Shown piece after piece: positions 32,840 through 44,800 of a stretch of 64,000 bases of DNA. The stretch lies in the NCBI GenBank assembly GCA_027627225.1, contig CM051024.1, positions 48,580,547 to 48,644,546 of the forward strand, given 5' to 3'. A program made the translations under genes and the position numbers. Every line of letters starts with the position of its first letter. Within the stretch, counting starts at the first letter, position 1. Below the pieces are notes generated by a model that ran no database searches, was not told the DNA's origin, and was given only the letters and a program-made list of their open reading frames with translations. The DNA comes from Congeria kusceri (taxonomy: Eukaryota > Mollusca > Bivalvia > Myida > Dreissenidae).

Positions 32840-33480
32840 TCATTTTTTAAAAGGTGTTTTGAATTTAATTGAGATGGCCATGTGATCAGTGGACTGAATA
32901 ACCGCTGGTCTGATATCGGTAGAAAAGACTAAAGGGACAATGTTATATTCTATTAGCCAAAAGTCGATACGGCTCATTTCATTTTTATTTTTTCGTCTCC
33001 AAGTGAATTGAGATTTATTCGGGTTAAGAAGTCGCCATATATCAGTTAAATTATTGTTTTTTATTAAGTTTTGAAGATTTGGATTAATAACTATTTTTGT
33101 CTTAGATGTGGATATTCTATCAGTCGTTTGATTTATTTCGTTGAAATCGCCACCCATACCTTTAATACCTAGAGAGTTATCTACATGTATTTCAGAAATA
33201 TTTTTAAAGAATATATTACGTTGCTTCTTATAATTAGGCGCATATAACGAATAAACATTGTTTTTCATTTCAATGTTCATAAAGCAATACCTACCATTTG
33301 AGTCGTGCAAAAAAGTAATCATTTCAAAATTCAAATGTTTTCTTATTAAAATAGAGACTCCCTTGCTATTATGTTCCCCAAAAGAATTGTATAAATTCTA
33401 TTCTGAGAAATCTTCCTTTAATGTAAAGTTCACATCCTCAGAGAAATGCGTTTCTTGTAAAAATGTAATAAATGTAATGA
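32840..33480 (-). pseudogene. LINE apurinic endonuclease (EEP) fragment
   Basis: FLQETH (about 33435-33455) is followed, after a stop, by SLYAPN, GGDFNEI, FTWRR and SRIDFWL, and STDHMAI near the end. These are successive EEP-family landmarks. The first part of the domain, before FLQETH, is absent because the zinc knuckle abuts it directly. Confidence 0.85.
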
Positions 33481-33699
33481 TTCTGAGATGCATGGGCTTG
33501 ACTCTGTGTCAGGTATATCGTTGACTAGGCAATCTGACTTCTCGTGTCCCTTTTCCCCACAGCTTACACAGACCCAGTCATTTGGGCATTTGGCAAACAA
33601 ATGGCCATCCTGTAAACATTTGGTGCATTTTAGTGGCCTATTTTCACTGCTGCGGTGTCCTAAATGCAGGACACGTCCTATGAATATGCCAAATGACAT
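33430..33699 (-). pseudogene. LINE ORF1 C-terminal fragment with two CCHC zinc knuckles
   Basis: CTKCLQDGHLFAKC and CVSCGEKGHEKSDC both fit C-x2-C-x4-H-x4-C, typical of nucleic-acid-binding knuckles in LINE ORF1 proteins. The fragment then runs out of frame into endonuclease sequence. Confidence 0.85.
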
Positions 33700-33718
33700 T
33701 GTTGGTGGGGGGGGGGGG

Positions 33719-34933
33719 TGTTTTCAGGGAAGAAGCCGATACAATAGCGCCTCTGTCTCCTGTTTCACAATTGGTCAATTTTATACCTTGTATTTAAAGC
33801 TAAATGATAAAATATGCACTTCTTTTCTATAATATATTTATGCGACACTTAAGCAGAGCGAACTTTCCTCCTGCACGTACTCGGCTTATTAACACGTACT
33901 TTTAATACATCTTTGATATGAAGTATATACTGGTTATTCAGTTAAAGCTCTTTGATAGAGAAATTCGTACATCTGATAACCTCGTTTGTACGTCAGTTAT
34001 ATGTTGAAAATATTGTATGTTTGAATGCCGTCAAAATAGCATATGGTGCATACAGTCTCTAGAATGAACCTGTATACCCGTCCCACAACCCATTTACATT
34101 TTAGACAAACATGATATGGCACAAGATATAGCGTTTTTATTTATATTGAAGTCGTTTTTTATATATCGTTACGGTCTTGTGGTGTGTGGGAAATTGGAAT
34201 ACCTAATGGAAACTCAACTGTCTGGTATTGTAGCCTATATAACTAGCCAATATTATCTGCGATGGAATCGACATGTGTAGCATATATGTGAATTAAGTTA
34301 TTCTACTCCGCCAACCACGTACTGGGCTAACAGGCCAGCCTTTCCACGTTTAAAATTCTAATTAAAACACATACAATAACAAATTAAGACGGTGTAACTG
34401 AATGACTCCATTGCCATTTTGCAACGAACATAAAACTATGGATCATTGTCTAACATAACACATTTGTTTAACGCAACATGTCCTAATACAGTAGATTGTA
34501 TTCGATGGTGTTTGCAGTTATAAATATCTTCAGCAACACAAATATTCTAAACTACATACGTATGTCTTGAAGTTATTTGTCACCTATATTCAAATATGTA
34601 CTATTTCATCAATAGTCATTTATTTCCCAAGTGTAAGTCTAAATACACTTGTTTTATAGTTTGGCCATCACAGTTGTGTCATACTTGTTAAAAAGTTCGA
34701 TAAACTACAACGTAGTTTTAATTTTAGTTTAAAATTCGATTAAAAACAAAAACAAAGTAAGGTTATTGTACCTCGGGTACATTATTATTAGGTTTGCCAA
34801 TTTATATTAGTCTAACAGTCATAATACAAATTAATATAACTGTGAAACAAAACAACATTGCACGAATTAACCTTGTATTCTATTGTATTGATATCGTACT
34901 TCATGTGCACATATAAGTGTAGCATATTTGCAA
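33719..34933. other. Intergenic, no recognised feature
   Basis: Between the LINE and the C1q stop codon. AATAAA on the minus strand (34619-34624) could serve as the C1q gene's polyadenylation signal. Confidence 0.45.
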
Positions 34934-35130
34934 TCAGCCCACAACAACGATAGCCGACTCGCCATGCTCTCCAACCAGATACCCAGAAAATGTAGAGAAA
35001 CAACAGTGTATTGCAAAGTTGGTGCTCCATTGGTTGTGGACGCGGACCCACACTCTGTCGCCTTCAACAAGCGGTGTAATGACAAAATTGCTTGTGGAAT
35101 CATAGGACAAGGATCCTCCGGAATACATCT
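34934..35130 (-). CDS. C1q-like gene exon 3 (second half of C1q domain)
   Basis: The acceptor CTTTTCATAG is at 35131-35140. It encodes EMYSGGSLSYDST, GDRVWVRV and STFSGYLVG, the usual closing strand of C1q, and ends at a TGA (34934-34936). Confidence 0.9.
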
Positions 35131-36278
35131 CTATGAAAAGTATAAGCAAATGTATTTCCTGAAGCATGTAGGTAATGTATAATGTGTGTGATTACTAAAG
35201 TATACTCACAAAGGTTTTAGCAAATACATTTCCAATAAAACATACAATTTAGTTTAGATCAAATTTTGATTTTAAATGTTCAAAACTCGTGACGAAAAAT
35301 GATATGTAGACTTTTTTGACGTCACAAACTAAAAGTATTCGTCTGTTACCGACTAGCTGGTTTCCATTTCTGACAATTTCCGTTTCAATCGAATCTCGGC
35401 TTGTGGCAGTGTTCGCTTGGTGCATGATGTTAGCGAAGAAAGCGTAGATGCCGTCAAATGGTGCCGTAAAGACACTAGTAGCGTTGTTAAATCCATCTCC
35501 ATAATTACTGATCACTTTGCTGAATAGCACGGTGTCATAGCCGTTGAGACCGCTGATATGGTCTGGAATTCGTGCAGAAAATCCTACGAACTCGTCTGGT
35601 ATGTGGCGCCTTAAAATAAATCTCATGCATATGTTATTGTATCTATTTTTATCAACTTAAAGCACACTCGTGGAAAGCAAACAACTATATGCACAGAAGT
35701 TATTGCTTGGCAAGCAGGTGCAAAATATACGTTTGTCATGTATGTGCACGATTCCCTTATAATTATGGAAATCTTCGGCAAACGCATGCAATTAATTTAA
35801 AAATTTATTTTAGATTTCTTCCAGTCCAAAATCTTATTTTACCAGTTTTGGTTACTCAATTAAATATTTACGGTATTAACGACAAAAGTAGCTTGACTCT
35901 AATATATGTAATTTTATATGTTTTTTTTTTTTACAACCCTGAAATTTCGCATCTAACTTTTATTGCATTGTTGAAAAGGAGACAAATATAATCGTATGTT
36001 AATAATGTTTTTACATTGTTTATAGACCAAAAAAAAGAAGAAGAAACAATTGCAACATATGTTCACCTTTCTTTGTTTTTCTGGTATTTTAAAGCCGTCA
36101 GTTCTGTCTTCAGTACACTGTTTTCTTCTTCCAGTGACACCAGACGATTCTCCATTAGTGCTACTTTCGTTAGCAACTCTCCGATAAGTGAATCTGATGC
36201 ATCACCTGCATTGGCCAAATCAGACACACAACATAAAGAAAACGTAGTAACTAATATTACCAAGTTTATAAACTTCAT
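34934..36278 (-). CDS. Secreted coiled-coil C1q-domain protein, complete, 3 exons
   Basis: Exons 36067-36278, 35350-35609 and 34934-35130 join in phases 2 and 1 to give 222 residues. The order is a signal peptide (MKFINLVILVTTFSLCC to about residue 24), a leucine-rich coiled coil (about 30-68, VALMENRLVSLEEENSVLKT), then one C1q domain (about 79-215). The C1q signature is visible across residues 100-124: F-x5-N-x4-F-x6-F-x5-G-x-Y-x-F (FTAPFDGIYAFF). No collagen repeats are present, so it is of the sghC1q/C1q-like type that is greatly expanded in bivalves and often linked to innate recognition. The coiled coil probably drives trimer formation. Its specific ligand cannot be read from the sequence. 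An upstream in-frame ATG at 36317 would spoil the signal peptide, so MKF is preferred. Confidence 0.9.
35350..35609 (-). CDS. C1q-like gene exon 2 (first half of C1q domain)
   Basis: The acceptor TTATTTTAAG is at 35610-35619 and the donor GTAACA starts at 35349. It encodes RHIPDEFVGFSARIPDHISG through NGNQLV and carries the PROSITE-type C1q core. Confidence 0.88.
36067..36278 (-). CDS. C1q-like gene exon 1 (signal peptide, coiled coil)
   Basis: It runs from ATG at 36278 to the donor GTGAAC at 36066, leaving in phase 2 (AG). It encodes the signal peptide and the whole coiled coil. Confidence 0.88.
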
Positions 36279-38674
36279 CTTTGACAAGTCGTGTATGGAA
36301 TTAAAATTAGAATCCAATAGTACATGGAATTGATTTCATATCTTTGCTTCTTGTCAATGATAGACGAAAGTGGGTTATAAAATGTGGTTTAAAAATAGGA
36401 GGTCGTGGGCCTATGCCTTATCTTCAAAATTGTGAACTACGCTCTCAGTGTTTATTGAATTAGTTAAAATATTATTTTTAAAGCATTTCGTTGATCCTCC
36501 TCTTTGATGCATACGTATATTAACGTGTATTGAAGTATTTGAATACAATGTTTATTTCATATAACCTATCATGAAAGCGATGTGTACGTGGTACATGACA
36601 CATTCATAAAATTCGAATGCACTCTTACAGCAACTAAAGATTGGATTAATGGTAACAATGTTGAGCCAAAACACATATACCACAACACCGTCAAACAATG
36701 TTTTAGAGCACGTGGGTTGATTTTGACCTTTTGACCAGTTGATAATATAGTACTATAAGATAATTATAAAGAAACACATCTGTACCATAGGTAGAGAATC
36801 TGTTATTAACAAGTAAACATCATTTGCCTAAGTATCCATTGATTATACAACACAGTCTGCTACATGAAAACACGAAAAGTGTATATCCAAACACAAAATT
36901 GGATTGAACATGCGTGAAAGGATCTGGGGTTAAACCCGCTTCAACTGACTGTTTAAGATTCGACGTGCAAAACAATACTAACATTCGATATTTCATCGCG
37001 TTCTGTAACGCTGTATATTTTAATCCTCCAAAATGATAATGTCATAATAGCTTACATCACCACACATGTGTACAGTTTCCTTCTAATAGTCAATATAAAA
37101 CCCATTTGTGTTTACAGTCAGTGTGAAATGTCATACAAAAGTCATCTCATGATATTCGAGTATTTAAACAGGTGTTGTTTATGGACGTTGTATTAACGCA
37201 CTGAAACAGTTGTCAAATTAAGTTTTGATTGAATATATTTGAAAGTGTGGGTGTCATTTATTGATTGTTTTTTTTTCATCAATACAAAAATCGAGATTGC
37301 AGACATGAAAATAAAAATAGAATACAAAACAATCCATATTGATTTCATCTACTGATAATTGTGTTGGATATGCATGTGTAAGTCTTTAAACCGATTTAAA
37401 CCCTCAAATGCTTTGCATTGACCGTTCCAAGACGGTGACCCCAGTTTTAATTATTTTTATGTTTTGTGTTTGTTGTATGTATTACCCTGTATTGTATAGG
37501 CAATTGGTCACTTGCCTCAAATAAAGGACCAACGGAAATAATAAAGGTTTTCTTTCCTGGTGATGTCTCTGTTGTTTCATTAGTCCTATATTTATCAGTG
37601 TATTGAATCTTTTGATACTTGGCTGTTAGTTTTGTATAATTTCCTGTATAATTTACGAAACAAGATGTGTTAATACATTTTTGTACTGATCAATACTTTA
37701 ATAATGATTTTAATCATCAAGACAGTTAGCTAGTCATCAATCAATCAGAAAGAATCGCAGTTTGTTATGAGTCTTGTACGGGGTTTTTATTTAAAAATCG
37801 TAAGTTAACTGAAAATATGTTTTAACCAGTAAGAAAAAAACCTATTATATATATTGTTTTTTGTTGTTGTTTTTTTTTTCATTTATCCCGTCACCGCAAA
37901 AACTCAACATATTCCATAGTGGGTCATAACCTTTAATATGTACGGTGATGACGTGCTTTATGTTAGTTTCAGAAAAAAAAGTTCTAAAGTGACTGCTTTA
38001 GTTTCTATTTTTCATAAAACATTAATGTTGGAAACATTGTATTAATTGTAATTGTCTTTTCATATAGATCTACATATGTTAATAAAGTTTCGACACCAAT
38101 GATATTCTTTACGAGAGTAGCTTTGTAAGAGACGTCATTTCCTGGTCTATTCTCATTGGTCAAAAATTTGAACAGAAATGAGGGAAACACAAGTCTTAAT
38201 TGAAAACAACAGTTTATTTGTTCATCGCATTTGATTTATTTGTCATCACATACATGGTTTGTCAAGAAATGTACTAACGAAATTATGTTTGTTTTCAATA
38301 TTTCAGGTATCATAACAATATTTATTGTCGATAGTGTCAATACGGGACGTTTGCAGAATTGATTTTAGAATCGAACATGTCGCGAAAACATGTAATTTTA
38401 AATTTGGATGCTTCATGTAAAATGATGTTTCGGCAATACGTGTGCAATTAATCAGTAAACATGCTTTACAATATAAGCTAGTTCAAACTGTTCATATGCA
38501 ACGTTAATTCTTGAAGATAAAAGAAGACCTGATGATATATACATCACAATTTATTTAGAAAATATGTAAAAGTCACTAAATCTCTGTCTTGGTTTGATTT
38601 GTGTCCTGGTGGCAAAGCCTTTAAAAATGTTTGAAATATCAGTTGTTACATGAATACATGGTTGACTCTTTCAG
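36279..38674. other. Intergenic region; probable INCENP promoter and non-coding first exon
   Basis: C1q (minus) and INCENP (plus) are divergent. The INCENP ATG lies directly after an AG acceptor, so at least one untranslated exon must be in this interval, but I cannot place it. A T/C-rich tract TTTTTTTTTCATT lies near 37870-37885. Confidence 0.45.
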
Positions 38675-38832
38675 ATGGCAACACAGTTGCAGAGATTGCT
38701 GGAACATCCACTTTTCTTTGAAAATGTTAGATTTACACACAATCTAGTTTACCAATCTGTGCAGGCCCTAAATGAGCGTGCTTACACTTTCCTAGATGAA
38801 GCATTGGCTGATGCAAGAAATGTCTTATGCTC
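38675..38832 (+). CDS. INCENP: INCENP exon 1 of 18 (N-terminal CEN box)
   Basis: The ATG follows directly after the acceptor CTCTTTCAG (38666-38674) and the donor is GTATGT at 38833. It encodes MATQLQRLLEHPLFFENVRF and onward to RNVLC, predicted to be the helix that packs with survivin and borealin. It leaves in phase 2. Confidence 0.85.
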
Positions 38833-41800
38833 GTATGTAAAAAATTTCTTATTTATGGTTTTGACATGTGTATTGTATCAAGCCATGCATTTTCTTCAAA
38901 TGTATGTAACTGAACTTAAAAAATGATCTGAGTAAATGCTAGCATATTTCACTAATATTCATCAATGAAATTTACATTTCTCACCTAAATATTACTTGTT
39001 CTACATGACAATCATGTACATGAGCAGTGCTTATTTTAACCTCTTGGGGATGGGGCCCTTTGCTCTCATTTTGGGAAAAAATAAGGTTATTTTTTGCCTG
39101 TTGCCATTTTTGGGGAAACGTTTTCATAGCAGGGGAATAAAAAGTCCTGGGGTAAGATTAGTTTTAACTTTCAGGGGAAAACTAAGATTTTAAAGAATTT
39201 TTCGGAGAGGATGATGCCTTATAACGGCCCCTACTATAGAAGGAAAAAAGCCGTGATAAGTACATTTACGACTATAAATTGTTTTGCTTATACTTTCATT
39301 GCAGTGCTTAAATATAAATTAGACAGCATACATGCTGCTCACAGATACTAACATGTTTTTACAGACCAGATCAGTACATTTTACCCAAGACACCGTTGGC
39401 TAAAAGAAAAACAAGGAGAATCAAAAAGACGTCAACAGATAGTACAAAGGCATCTGATGATGTTGTGGAACAAGAACAGGACACTTCCAGGTATGTGGTC
39501 TTCACACATGTTCACTGAAATACATGAAGTTTTCTGCTTTCACTATTTTGACTCCGGCATCAGCAGCTTCACAGTGAACTGTTCATCAGGGCCCATATTC
39601 ACCAACCAGTTCTTAAACTTCAGGGCCTTCCCCCGGATTTTTTTCAGGCGCCCCGGTCCCGAGAGTGGTGGCTTTGGGAGGGGTATCCCCTCTTTACGTG
39701 GAAATGTTTTTTCGCAGCTTGTGTCAAATGACATCTACTTGCGGAGCCTTTTTTTGTTTAATTATGTTCATATGGGCATGCGTTTAGTGTTTTAACACTG
39801 TTTTAATCATTACAACTGAATAAAATAATACATTTATATAATACATGCTTTGTTCGTGCACATATGCCGGGAAAATTTCCTCATGCATGTCGTGCCTACG
39901 TGCATCAAATGTTAGTAAAGCACATGGTCCATACTCGCACGCTTTTCATGCTTGGAACGTGACGTTGTGGTTGTCAGCAGACATTTCGCGTTCTTTTGTA
40001 GAAAATACAGGTTTTACATTGCATGCATGTATGTAAAACAATACAGCTTATTTTACGAAACTACAACAATAATACTGGATAGGCTTTTCCGATTACGATT
40101 TCATATTAGCGTATTTTAGACTGATTTTCACTGTTTATTTTTTTATTGTAGTTATTAAATTTAGCAAATAAATAAGTGTGGATATTATAAAACACGAAAG
40201 GGCGAGGGTTTGTTTTGATGCGAATATGAGGTTACTTGTGTGTGGATACATGCCGATTGCGCCTATTCGTCATTGTCACGTCGTTCCATAGCGAAGATAG
40301 CCTGAGCGTTTCTATTGGCTTATATCGATTTTACTGCGTTAATAAACTTTTCCTACAGGGGCGGGGCTTCACGGTGATTGATTGCGGCTTAGGAATAATT
40401 GCAAATTATTTTAAAAAATTGGCGAAGTGACACTCGCTTTGATCATTCACCGACTTGGTTGAGTGGGTGTACATGTTCAGTGTTTTTTTAGGGGCAATTT
40501 GGGGCCTAAATTCGGCCCCATTCCCCTGCTTAAAAGGTATGTATTTTTCCCCTAAATTTACCTTACAATTCCCCTCAGAATGTAAGCTTTATTTAGAAAA
40601 CAAAGATTGACCAAAAATTGACTAAGATAGACGCATTTTCATAAACAATCCCATCTATTTTTCATCAAACCAAGTTAGTGCATAATCTAAGTTATCATTT
40701 GCAGCAAAGCAATTGATTAAAGTTTGATAACAAAGTAGATAATAAACATTGAATATTGCTTTCTATAAAAAAAATCCCCTTTTGCCGTAAAATTCCCTAT
40801 CCGAAGGGCCCCGCCACCTTTCCCCCAAAGGTGACCAAAAAACACTGATGTTTATAGAGTGAAAAACTGCCTTTATGACTCAAGAGATTAGCTTTCACAG
40901 CAGGTACTGTCGGTCTACTGTAGTCAACATAGCTGATTAATTGAAAAAAATACAGGCGCCCCGGGCGATGTTTATAAGTGCAACACTAATTTAAGGCGCC
41001 CCGGGAATGTTCAAGTTAAAATTCAAGCGCCCCGGCCCAGGGGCGCTAAAACGGCCTGGGGAAATCCCTGGACTTTTAATGAATGTTCTTGAAATTGTTC
41101 TGTTCTTAGAATTCTGTTTAGTTGAGTATTCACCGAGAGTGATTTATTAATGACAAAATCAATACTAGTTTAGTTTTATTTGCAAAAGCATAGTCAATTG
41201 TTCTAAGCCAGGGGTCTCTCTCTGGTTTTTGGCAAGAGTACCTGTACCCTCAGGCGGGGGAATTTTAGCGTCATTTTACACAAAAAGGGGAATTTTGCCT
41301 TAGCAAAAGAGTATACAATGAAACTATTAAATATACCTTTCAAATCACTTTATTTATTCTAACTTTACCTAAAAACTTTATTCATAATTAATTATTAACC
41401 AACTGAATATTATAGTAACTAGTCGATTTTTTAAACATCTACCACTTTACCATTATATAAGGTGGGTCCGTGTAACAGATAATTGTTTATGAAATTAGTT
41501 GTTCACTTCCATTTTTTTTACAAATGGTTTCACTTCCAATGTTTAACCTTCATTAGTTTTTTTGAACTACTAATACTAATTCTTATGCAGTAATAAACTG
41601 TGTTATCATCTGTGAGACACAGTATTTGTGCTTATTTGCTTTACCTGTTTTGATGATTTTTTTGCAGAAGCCATTTTCCCCACAACAGAAATTACGGTTC
41701 CCGGCAAACAAGCTATCAGTTAACTGTATATAAATGAAGTTTTATTATGAAGGCAAACATAATCGGGAACCAGACAAGTCAAAACGGTCATTTAACATGA

Positions 41801-44800
41801 CCACGCGGAGTTGTTCAGATTTTATCGTTAACCGTTTGTACCAGTGCAAAAGTAAATTTACTCCAATTAACAAAAACAAAATCAATGGCAATTATTTTAG
41901 GGGGAATTTTGGCCTGGAATCAGGGGAAAATATATACTTTTTCGTTGGGGGAATGATGCCGAATTTCGGCATAAGAAATGGAGTTTGAGACCCCTGTAAG
42001 CATATACTTTCTTTAGAGTCTAAGAAAAGATTGGTGAATATAGGCCAATTATCTCTATATTCCTGTGTAGTTTGCACACCATTTTATATAAAGGATGCCT
42101 TTAGGTGTATTGCAAATCTCGGTCACTGTTTATATTTTTAGTTGTGTTTTCTAGTTGGTTTGTTGATAACATGAACATAATCAATTGGAGGCGTGTTGTG
42201 GTAAACCCGGGCTTAATGCATGCGCATAAAGTGCCATCCTGGATCAGCCTGTGCAGTCCGCACACCAGGCTAATCCGAGATGACACTTTCCGCTTTTATG
42301 ATATTTTCCAATTCAAGGAAGTCTCATCTAAACTCATCCACTGTATGCGGAAAGTGCCATTCTGGATTAGCCTGTGCGGACTGGATTAAGCCCGGGTTTC
42401 CTCACGACCTGCCTTATTTATTTATTGATCAGTAGTCAGTCAAGCATTTCTGTATGTCTTTCAGAACTCAAGGCACCTCGAGGAAGAGGCTTGCCACTGA
42501 AACATTTTCAGATGATGAAGACTTCCAAGACGCCCCTGCCAGCAAAATTAGGTAAATAAATACATCTGTAAACAGTTAGAAATCAAACAGGTTGTATATT
42601 AATTTTATTCTTTTATTCCAGCCATGTTACCAGCTTTAGAATGTTTCCTGTCATCAATAAATATAATTATTTTCCATCAAAGATTTTGAAAAAAAAATGC
42701 TACTTTTAATTGAGCATAACAAAATAACTAGAATATTCTGAAAAATATTAGTCTGTATGATAAATACGTGTTACCCCGGTATGTGGATATGCTTGCACAA
42801 TATGATGATGCGGATACATAATTTTTCTTGTATCGAAACTGGTCAGTTTAGAGACGTCCCTTGATATACATATAAATGTAGGAATTTCTTTTTGTAAAAT
42901 AACAATAATGATTTCAATTTCATTTTGTGTTCCAGTAATACAGACTCTACACCCCCAACCACAGGCCGTCAAACTCGTGCAAACACAAGGGCAGCAACCA
43001 CATCCCGCGCCAGGACCACACGGTCATCAAAACCAAAGAAGAAAGCCAAGAGTCAGGAGCCAGTACTTAAGATAGAAACTGAAGACGAACAGGAGGTTGA
43101 AAGTGATGATAAAGCAGTTAAAACTCCCACAAACAAATCAGAGGTAGCCAAACAGCCCTCAAAGAAGTCGGAAGTTCTTAAGACTCCTACAGACACACCA
43201 CAGGTACCTGAGACGCCCACAAACAATTCTGGGGACCAGGAAGAGGAGATTGAAGAGACCGTAGAAGAAATTATAACATGGACACAATCCGCTTCTACTT
43301 CAGTTATAGCTCCGAAACACAGAATAGTTCCAAGTGATTCACAAAAGACTCCTGTATATGATAGATCAGCTGTGATTCAAAACTTTAGTAAAATGAATGT
43401 AAAAGAAAAGGTGCATGCTTACGAAGAAATCATCCTAATTAGCCCAGTTAATGCAGTGCCAAATAAAAAGGGAAAATCATCAATTTCTCATTCACCACAG
43501 ACTCTGTCATCTCCAGAAAACTGTGTTCAGACATCAAAAACTGTGCCCACTCCAGACACGGTAATTCAAAACAAGCAGACAGTGACTGTTATATCTGACG
43601 AACAGTCAGAAAGTGAGAGTGTGGAGGAAGAGCCAGAGCCTGTGAGATCAGCAAAGAAAGTTACGCTTCGGTTAAGCATGCCTCGAAGTTCGAGAAAAAG
43701 TTTCAGAAAATCATTACACATTTTACCCTCAAAACAGAAACTTACAGAGGTAAATATTGTTATATAACCACTGTTTAGTTTAGACTGGTGTATGACTTCC
43801 AGTTTGTAAGTCATTCACATGTGAAAAGTTATTATTATATAAGTTGTAATTCAGTCTTCGAAATTAACTTTCAAAAATTACTTGCCATTCGGGCCAGTAA
43901 CTTTAGAATTTGTACTCGCCCAAAACAGTTTTTACTAGCCCAAACTTTTTCAAATTAGGAATCAACAACTAATAACAGTTCAACAAGTGTTATACAAGTG
44001 TGTTATCAGGGGTCTCGATCTCCGTTTTTGATGCCGAAATTCGGCATCATTCCCCCAGCGAAAAAGTATATATTTTTCCCCCATTTCGGACCAAAATTCC
44101 CCCTAAGTGAACTGCCATCGAATTTGTTTTCGTTTTGTTTATGGGAGTAATTTTCGGGGATCGAATTTACTTAAGCACCGTTACAAACGGTTAACGATAA
44201 AATCCGAAGAACATCACACGGTCATTTTAAATGACCGTTTTGAATCGTCTGGTTCCCGATTATTTGTGCTTTCATAATAAAACTTCATTTATATACAGTT
44301 AACTGCTAGCTTATTTGCCGGGAACAGTAATTTCTTTTATGGGAAAATCGCTTCTGCTTAAAAGTTATCAAAACAGGTGAAGCAAAAAAGCACAAATACC
44401 GTGTCTTACAGTCGAAAACACAGTTCATTACTGTATTAGTATAGGTAGTTTAACAAAATTAATTAAGGTTAAAAATTGGAAGTTGAAAAACGATTTAAAA
44501 AATTGGAAGTGAAAAACTATTAAATTGCATGAAAAATTATCTGTTGCACTGCTCCACCTTATAATGGTCAAGTGGTAGACCGTAGATGGTTAAAATTTGA
44601 CTAGTTAATATAATACTCAATTTATTGATAATTTTCATGAATAAAGTCGTCAGGTAAAGAGTTTGACTAAATAAAGTGATTTGAAAAATATATTTAATAG
44701 TTTTTATTTTTGACTCGTTTGCTAAGTCAAAATTTCCCCTTCTGTGTAAAACGACGCTAAAATTCCCCCGCCTGAGGGTACAGGTACTCTTCCCCCAAAC

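Larger units (their letters stand above)
29965..33718 (-). mobile_element. Dead LINE-type (non-LTR) retrotransposon
   Basis: Minus-strand fragments lie in the order expected for a non-LTR element: CCHC zinc knuckles, endonuclease, reverse transcriptase and a C-terminal CCHC. All are broken by stops and frameshifts. RT landmarks seen across frames are FLDFKKAFDTVEW (about 31780-31820), GIRQG (about 31620) and LADDTTLL (about 31464-31487). The overall plan resembles L1/Tx1-like LINEs. The 5' end stops at a C-rich run (33706-33716), so most of ORF1 is missing. No terminal repeats are present. Confidence 0.88.
39586..42045. mobile_element. Outer MITE in INCENP intron 2, GGGCCYATATTCACCAA ends
   Basis: The left end CAGGGCCCATATTCACCAAC then CAGTTCTTAA is mirrored at about 42015-42045 by TTAGAGTCTAAGAAAAGATT then GGTGAATATAGGCC. 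Two other elements (39621-41070 and 41209-41996) are inserted inside it. Exact right boundary and duplication are uncertain. Confidence 0.65.

Noticed and set aside
42925..42935. ATG at 42925 as the start of a separate gene
   Set aside because: It lies across the TTCCAG acceptor. The frame is INCENP exon 4, entered by splicing at 42936.
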